A DNA stretch of 27,876 bases. Origin: Pleurobrachia bachei. Lineage: Eukaryota > Ctenophora > Tentaculata > Cydippida > Pleurobrachiidae. The notes beneath the pieces were generated by a model, which was not told where the DNA came from, did not search any database, and saw only the letters and a list, made by a program, of their open reading frames with translations. How positions within the stretch are numbered: position 1 is the first letter of the stretch; the number at the start of each line of letters is the position of its first letter. A program made the translations under genes and the position numbers. Shown piece after piece: positions 21,046-27,876 of this stretch. The stretch covers positions 1 through 27,876 of the forward strand of contig AVPN01001144.1 in NCBI GenBank assembly GCA_000695325.1, in the 5' to 3' direction.

Positions 21046-23843
21046 CTAAGGGTGTACCCTGCTCCACATTTAGCAGTTGGTTCAGGGGAGGTATGCAGGA
21101 GTCCCCACTGAGTCACAACCTTTCTCTCATTCGTAATCAGTGAAATCACATTACTCTGAGAGGGAGAAACAGGGTTAGTGAATATATTGGAGGAGGGGGG
21201 GAGGGGGGGCATGTGGGATCATGGGTTTGTGTTTTGTAGATTCCTAGATTGTACGAATTATGGTTTATGCTTTATTGATTATGGGTCAATGACAACACTA
21301 GAAGTTCCAAACTCCGAAGGGACGCCGGACTGCGTGGAGAATAACTCCAGAAGTTAGAACAGATCTAAATTGTATTTGTGCTGTGTATGTGTGTATTACA
21401 GTGTATGTGTGGCCATGAAATGTGATTTTGTTATGAGCTGTTGGAATTAAGATGCATTAAGAGATGTCTATGAAGCTCACTTTAACTTTGATGACACTAT
21501 TGATGATGAGGACTGATAAAGAAATAGAGAATGAAAGGGACCGGAAACGAAAACAATTACCCCCCTCTGTCTCTATCTCTCTCTCTATCTCTCTCTCTTC
21601 CTACATGCTTCATTTGCCTGTCTGTCCCTCTCTGGTAAATAACCGTGCTGCAGCAGACAACAACGGAAAGACAACACGTCATCAGTCCCTAACAATGAAT
21701 GATACACTTTTCACTGGCACTTCCGCTTCACAGTTCACAATTGGCCCCCTCTCTTCTGAACAACACATGGGCTAGAGATGGCATCATGTGATGAAACTAA
21801 TAGTACAATAAACTTCTACTAGTAGAAAGTAGAAACAATAGTTTCTTGTCTAGTAAGCACAGATCATAGTATGATTGTCGAGTATCTCATTAGTAATGTG
21901 GGGTTACAAATATTCGCTCAGGAAGGCATATGCAGGTACTGTTATAGCTTCGATATAGAATTTATATTCCAGAATTGTCCCTGTGTGACTTGAGACTTCC
22001 TATTTTACCAGTGACATACCGACACCATTTTCCAGCCACCGCCCACACACCAGTAACTGGATTTTATTAGTGTATGTGTATGACACGTGGTTGAGAGAGA
22101 GAGAGAGAGAAAAAAGATATAAAGAAAGAGAGAAAGACGCAGTGTATTATAATTGGAACAGATTACCAGACCGGTTCCGGTAGCTTTGGCCAACATCCAA
22201 CTAAGAGAAAAGGATCTAGAATAAAGCAGTCTATATCAGAAGTTGTTTCTGAAAATTTTCATTTCTACTCATCAGTCAGTGTAGGCTTGTTCCCTCTCTC
22301 TCCGCGTCCCGAGGAGGGTTAGAACATAACACAAATCGGCGGTGAGTTAATATGGTTTTGTTAGAGGTTTGTGTGGCCGTAATGCTACTAAAACATATTG
22401 TGAGTGGTACCCCAAACATAAATTAACCAATAACTGTAGTGAAATGAGATTCAACATGCAAGGACCTCATGATGTGAGTACTAAACAGAGAGAATAAGAA
22501 AAAGAATGGAATGCCAACATCCATGTATTTCTCTTCCCACAATAAACTAAGATAGTTCAGTTTGGACTATTGCCAAAACCCCCTAAAAACTTGTTATGTT
22601 CCCTCCCGAAACACTGACTAGGCAACTAACTAGGCAACCTAAAAACAGTACCTGATGGCAGTTATCGCAGATAACCTGGTCCTGATCACAGAGGGTGTAC
22701 CGTTCCTTGGTACCCATTGGAAGGTTGCATTGGAAACACCGGAAACAGCCTGAAATAGTGAAATACAGTTAGTAGTGAGGTTAGAGGTAATAGTTAGTGA
22801 AATAGACATGGGATTAGTGTGGTAATGACACCTGAACTAAAAACAATATGTCATAATATAAATAAAATGAATATATGATGTCAAATATATATCATGAGGA
22901 GATTTCATGTCCAATATTCGTATGTGTGATTCAACACATTTGCTGTGGTGGATATTTCGCACCTGAGTGGAACTTGTGTCCGTTGAATATGACGTAAGAC
23001 TTGCCAATGTTACCATTACACTCCCAACACACACCAAACAACTGAAACAATAGTTAATTAGGCGTTAATTAATAATTAGGTCGTTAACTAATAACTAGGT
23101 ATTATATGGGTGAATATTTATGAGGGGTTGGGCTTATGATGCAAGTCTCCTACTGTCTTCAAGCATTGTTGAATTATCTCTGTGGTGGGGTTAACAAAAG
23201 AACTGCACTTATGAATTCTGAGCCTAATAAATATTCTAATTTTAGCGAGGAAATATTCCCACAGAGGAGATTAGTAAGTAAGTCAAAGGAGATTAATTTG
23301 GGACAAATTCAAATGAGAAACATATTAAATACAAAAGACCACACCTGGGATATATTATGTAGGCCTGAAAGGGCCATATTAAAATAATACCCACCGGGCT
23401 CATGCAAGGTCCACAGATAAGCTCATCGCCATGTTTATGATAGTCAACGAGAGGAAGTTGGCATACGGTACAAACAAAACAAGATCCATGCCAGGTACTT
23501 CCCGCAGCGTTCACTATCGTTCCATCAACTATGATGGCTGAAAAAAAGTGAAAACAGTGGTTACTAATACGGCCGTAACACTAAGAATGCTCTATAAGCT
23601 GGCAAGGCCAAAGTGTAGGTATCGAGTTACCAAGCTTACTTGTGCTCAACTGGACTTACTTTTGCATAACTGGCATACTTTTAAAATTCCATTGGGGCAA
23701 CCGGTAGAGTTACTAGTTGATTTTCTACGTTGTGATTCTGTACTGGATTTGTTTTCAACTCGTAGACTTGTTCCTCTGGAAGATCCTATACTATTTCGAC
23801 GTGCCATTGGGAGTCGACATTCATTTCTGCGGAAATGGACCAT
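21046..23843 (-). pseudogene. Second copy of the LIMK 5' half (exon 1, LIM1, LIM2, first PDZ exon)
   Basis: Exons 23843-23660 (start ATG), 23537-23395, 23041-22963, 22749-22652 and 21155-21046 equal those at 17819-15022. They are open and correctly spliced, but no second PDZ exon or kinase follows before the next gene segment. On its own this copy would yield a LIM-only N-terminal fragment of about 205 residues. If transcripts read on, its exons could also serve as an alternative 5' end for the full gene. The identity to the other copy makes a recent or artificial duplication likely. Confidence 0.7.
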
Positions 23844-24809
23844 CTGTCAAAATCAAAGATTGGCAAGTTGGAACCTCCTAACTTCAACTATTAACAAGTA
23901 GAGAACTATCGAAGGTCAGAGGGCGTAAAAAGTGGCCTACAGGCTACAACTGACGGCAATTTGCAGCAACAAAATTTTGGTCAATTTTCGCGGTCACGTT
24001 TAAAAAATTAAATCACACGCGACCAAGAAACTTTTAGAGCGCGCATATCAAAATAGCGCTGCGCGCGGTAATGCCGCGTTCATTTGGTTTCCTCGCGTGC
24101 TACGTTCCCCTTCTGAAAAATGAAGTATTTTGTCCATTTCCAACAAAATTAAACAAACCAATTGTAACCGCATTGTAAGTATAAAGAATTTATTTTCTTA
24201 CAAAACAACGGCTGATGAACAATCACACAATTCAAAGCTTCAAACATTCAGTTTAACATCGACACTATTAATATTATAATAGAGTGCATTCACACCTACA
24301 GCCACACTCTGAGGAGCTCTGGAAATGCTAGGATGGGTTGGGAAAAGAAGGAGTTTTTGTTTTAACACTTCTTCACCAACCGCCTCTTTGTGCAAATCTC
24401 AGGTGTTGTGTATGTGATGAGGTTTATATGGCACTGATAAAAAGTTACTGAAAATGATAAAGGTGTAGTCACAAAAAAGTCAAGAAGATATAGCAGCAAA
24501 GAATTAAACTGTCCTTTTAGTCTCATATTTTTGGTAGGAAGATCTTAAATGATAGAATAATTGTGCCAGAAAAAGTACTGCTCCACTTCTAAATTATAAA
24601 CGAAATCATTTGCAAATTTGAGGAATATTTTATGCAACATAGCATTATCTTTGAATTATCCATATGATTTGGGGGTACAAAAAGATTTGACTTACAAACA
24701 CTCATACAAAAACCATCTCGAAACTTGTTAAAAACATCCTCCACATATGATTTCAATTCGGAGGGATATCAACTCAATGACACTAAAATAGCTACACATC
24801 ATGACCATG
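23844..24809 (-). other. Second copy of the plexin-LIMK spacer
   Basis: Identical to 17820-18785. It holds the minus-strand AATAAA signal at 24189-24194 after the plexin stop at 24810 and the same GCGC-rich upstream element. No coding sequence recognised. Confidence 0.55.
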
Positions 24810-26631
24810 TCATCGGTGGGGTGGTTTGCATACAACGTCAAAGTCCGATTGGGTGACTGTGGTGCCTGCCTGGGGCAGGGCATCCGATATTTGCTCCCTG
24901 TACTTGAGGGCGAAGTGAAGGAGCTGCGATACTGCGAAGTTCGTTCGGAACGGCTGAAAAAATAAAGAGGGGTAAGTTGAAGTGTAGTGGGAGAGTGTTT
25001 GGGAGAGTGAGTTACCACTAGAGTCACCTATTTTCCCCTGGAGTAAGTCACCGTACCCCATTGTAGTAGGTCCCTACTACACAGCCTTTGAGTACCCAAA
25101 TTCTAACATAGCTCCCTTTCATATGGGCTGCTCTAATACTACTAACTGCCCCCCCCCCTCCAATAGTCCTGTTTGACTACTAACCATGGGCGGAAGATGA
25201 CTTTCCATGACCACTTGTCTGAGCTCCACACGAGGGGCCTGTAAAACATCACTATACCAGGAGATAACCCTCTTTCTGTACTTTAGTACCTCCTTATTGT
25301 AGTTCAGCTTGTTGGCTGACGATAACTGCAAGGGGATAGTATAGCTGTTAGGGATTGATTAGATCACGTCATCTGCTCCACGTAAATAAGGATACTAGCA
25401 GTTCAAGTTAATAAAAAAGCAAGGAGTTTAGTGACCTAGTAATTGGTACATAAGCACAAAAGGAAGGGTAGCGAAAAGAAATCAATGTATCTAGGCTATT
25501 TCACTATACCTCGGTAAGGTTGAGATCGGACCGGGAGAAAGAGTCGATTAGACACTGACTGAGTGTCGATAGGAAGGAATCCATGATAGGTGGTTTCTCC
25601 ATATCGAATAGGAACTGTGGGTTCTTCATTATGTTTACCCAGAATCGCAACACCAAACTGAGAGGGGGGGGGGGGAAATGAGGTTAGCTGGGGTCGCAAC
25701 ACCAAACTGAGAGGGGGAGATAGGTTAGCCTATAATGTTAGTAGGGACTAAGACAAGAAAATCAAAGGACTATCTACTCGGAATCTGATTCAGCGGGTAC
25801 TCGAAAGTCCAAGAAAACTAATCCTACTAAAAAGACAACCCACCTATTCATTTTCCAGATATGAACGGTTTCATTTGCATCATCAGCGGGGATCCTATCT
25901 CTCTTATCCTCGAGGTAGTCGAACAGGTATTTGATGGCGGGTGGAATGTTGTTAATATTACTCTCCATGAATATTGTACTCATCATATCATCAAACACGC
26001 CCTCTAACCGGTGCTAAATGGATGAGGGGGGGGGGGTTAGTTGGGGTGGGTGGTTCCAACTGCAGCTGGTTGTCACTATGTGGAGAGTGGACTTTGGAGG
26101 TATGGGTCTTACGAATACGACTCAGAAAGGTAATCGGGTGATTTGTGAGAGAGAATGTACTGAGTGAATCTCTGGGTTTTACAGGATATATATCTCACCT
26201 TTGTTCTCGTTAGAGAATGAAGATATGCCTCACTGGCTAGTTTCACTGTGCTAGTCCCATTACCCACATCACTTCGCTTGTTGGGAGCGGGTGATCGGAA
26301 ATCAATTCCATACGTAGGTCGAACTAAATGAATCCTGTAACAGGGAGTTGATGAGTATCGAGGGAGATTATTATTAAGACGACCCTTGTACCTCTATTTT
26401 CTCGGTTGTGTCTTACATGCAGACCCCCACCATTCACCTCCTGGCTCCCAGTCCCTTCCCGTGCACAAACCTGCAATCCTCAGTGGTTGTTCTCCTCTTG
26501 ACGCTCCGTATTGTGCTCATGGGGGCGGGGTGGTAGTTATTAAACATGATCAGGGCTAGCGTGTCGTTATTCTTCACTTTGTAGGTGGCGAGAGTGTTGA
26601 AGGTCCTCCTGTCACTCGTAGAATCTGACAT
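24810..26631 (-). CDS. Plexin, C-terminal cytoplasmic part (RBD end and second half of RasGAP), 6 exons, 5' end missing
   Basis: Exons 26631-26471, 26334-26199, 26013-25844, 25657-25510, 25325-25185 and 24953-24810 join in frame into 300 codons including stop. Signature stretches match plexins closely: FNTLATYKVKNNDTLALI (end of the Rho-binding domain), SEAYLHSLTRTK, FDDMMSTIF and [29 protein letters not shown] (conserved plexin GAP core), SSANKLNYNKEV and a C-terminal LLHFALKYREQISDAL. Plexins are semaphorin receptors whose cytoplasmic GAP acts on Rap/Ras-type GTPases. The extracellular domains, membrane segment and first GAP half should lie right of 26631, but by 26904 the DNA has already turned into the 3' flank of another plexin copy. 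So the gene is truncated here, or its 5' part is displaced. I found no convincing exon in 26632-26903. Confidence 0.85.
25646..25715. repeat. Small direct repeat around a plexin splice acceptor
   Basis: GCAACACCAAACTGAGAGGG occurs at about 25646 and again at about 25694, separated by G-runs. It covers the exon's first bases and its CAG acceptor on the minus strand, so a second potential acceptor lies 48 bp upstream. Confidence 0.75.
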
Positions 26632-26903
26632 CTGAAGAGGGTAAAATGATAAAGCACTTGACAAAAATAATATTAGGGTCAAACGGACCCACTTCCTTGC
26701 AATATAACCGATCCCTCTTCGAGGATAAACCAACTCACTCCAGTCCTCACTCAAATCCCCACTCAACTCCCACTTGTTAAATTAAGTGAGGTGTGCTACT
26801 CAACTCCCTAATCTCTCCCCACCCAATTTACCAGTTCATCGGTATCAGACAGCTGCGGGGTGCCGCGGCAGCGCAAACGAGGGGATTGCAGCGCCTTCCA
26901 AGA

Positions 26904-27876
26904 GCAAGTAGAGCATTCTCGGAAGTCAGAGGACGTATAGCAGAAGAAGACTAGCCTACTGCAACTGACGACAGCAATGAAACGTGAAAGAGACAAAATT
27001 TGGTCAATTTTCGCGTTCGAGTTTCAAAAATTTAACTCGACCGCGAAATTGAAATTTGAGCGCGCGCGTATCAAAAGACCGCTGCGCGCAGTATTGCCGC
27101 GTTTATTTGGTTTCTTCGCGTGCTGCGTCTCCCTTCTCATACGTCTAGTTTCTTTTGATTCCCGTTCCACATTGAACAAAATTAAACAAATCAATTGTAA
27201 CCGCATTGTAAGTATAAAGAATTTATTTTCTTACAAAACAACGGCTGATGAACAATCACACAATTCAAAGCTTCAAACATTCAGTTTAACATCGACACTA
27301 TAATAATGGAGTGCATTCATACCCACTATCACACTCTGAGGAGCTCTTGAAATGCTAGGGTGGGTTGGGAAAAGAAGGGTTTTTTAAAACATTTCTTCGC
27401 CAACCGCCTCTGTGGGCAAATCTCAGGCGAGGCTTTCTAGCCCTCAACAGGTGCTGTGTATGTGAAGAGGTTTATGGCACTGATAAAAAGTTGCTGAAAA
27501 TGATAAACGTGTAGTCACAAAAAGTCAAGAAGATATAGCAGCAAAGAATTAAACTGTCCTTTTAGTCTCTACTCATGTTTTTGGTAGGCAATCACTAGGG
27601 ATATTTAATTGCTGAAATAATTGTGCCAGAAAATAGTAGTAGTACTGCTCTACTTCTAAATTATAAACGAAATCATTTGCAAATTTGAGGAATACATTAT
27701 GCAACATAGCATTATCTTTGAATTATTCGTTCCTTATGATTGTTGGGGGGTACAAAAAGATTTGACTTACAAACACTCATACAAAAACCATCTCGAAACT
27801 TGTTAAAAACATCCTCCACATATCATTTCGGAGGGATATCAACTCAATGACACTAAAATAGCTACACATCATGACC
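26904..27876 (-). repeat. Third, diverged copy of the plexin 3' flank, running off the right edge
   Basis: From AAGTAGAG at 26904 to the edge the sequence aligns with 17871-18782 with scattered substitutions and indels, including the AATAAA signal (TTTATT at 27222-27227) and the last 45 bases, which match 18738-18782. In the other copies the plexin stop codon lies 4 bp further on, so another plexin gene in the same orientation should begin its last exon just outside the window. The reading frames at 26977-27303 and 27024-27206 are not preserved in the other copies and are not supported. Confidence 0.8.
27005..27051. repeat. Imperfect hairpin in the GCGC-rich element
   Basis: CAATTTTCGCGTTCGAGTT pairs with AACTCGACCGCGAAATTG at the other end around an A/T-rich loop. 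The corresponding stretches at 17960-18000 and 23984-24024 have lost much of the symmetry. Confidence 0.6.

Larger units (their letters stand above)
14625..25600. repeat. Large duplication D: 14625-19576 repeated at 20649-25600 (offset 6024)
   Basis: Two 4952-bp copies look identical wherever compared. Each carries repeat C with the PDZ exon, the complete 5' half of LIMK (exon 1, LIM1, LIM2), the plexin-LIMK spacer and the last two plexin exons plus part of the one before. The left edge is the CACACACAC tract. The right edge falls inside a plexin coding exon (19576/25600). Between the copies sits a 1072-bp diverged LIM segment. Confidence 0.93.

Noticed and set aside
26977-27303. 108-codon plus-strand reading frame
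   Set aside because: It lies in the plexin 3' flank and GCGC-rich element. The same element at 17880-18240 and 23904-24264 does not keep the frame, and no domain or signal is visible.

Overview
The window is animal nuclear DNA. It has spliced genes with GT-AG introns, animal signalling families (LIM kinase, plexin), a ShK-domain protease and microsatellites. Short introns and a retroelement ORF of a type I associate with sponge and cnidarian genomes suggest a non-bilaterian metazoan, perhaps a sponge. The species is inference. All exon models were joined by eye from splice sites, reading phase and family resemblance.

Layout. 1-888 (-): N-terminal part of a retroelement-type protein with a PHD/RING-like Cys/His cluster, running off the left edge. 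1686-17819 (-): a LIM kinase gene in 13 exons (two LIM domains, PDZ, kinase; about 596 aa). Every exon junction stays in frame. 11189-13394 (+): a papain-family cysteine protease with a C-terminal ShK domain, nested on the opposite strand inside the LIMK intron that splits the PDZ domain. 24810-26631 (-): the C-terminal 299 codons of a plexin (RBD and second half of the RasGAP). Plexin and LIMK lie head-to-tail about 1 kb apart and are known to act in one pathway (semaphorin-plexin to Rho/ROCK to LIMK to cofilin).

The locus is full of near-identical duplications with sharp edges. A (period 1953) doubles the kinase HRD/DFG exon, B (about 1042) doubles the helix-C exon, C (1073) doubles the first PDZ exon, and D (offset 6024, 4952 bp) repeats the plexin tail plus the whole 5' half of LIMK. 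Between the D copies lies a diverged copy of the second LIM domain (19577-20648) with only synonymous coding changes. None of the three singly duplicated exons has a length divisible by three, so including both copies would break the frame.

The strangest signal is in duplication A. Three blocks (50, 51 and 29 bp) of one copy are the base-by-base complement of the other copy WITHOUT reversal. An inversion gives a reverse complement, so I know of no ordinary biological route to this. An assembly or consensus artefact is the leading explanation, and the neighbouring perfect duplications should be read with that in mind.
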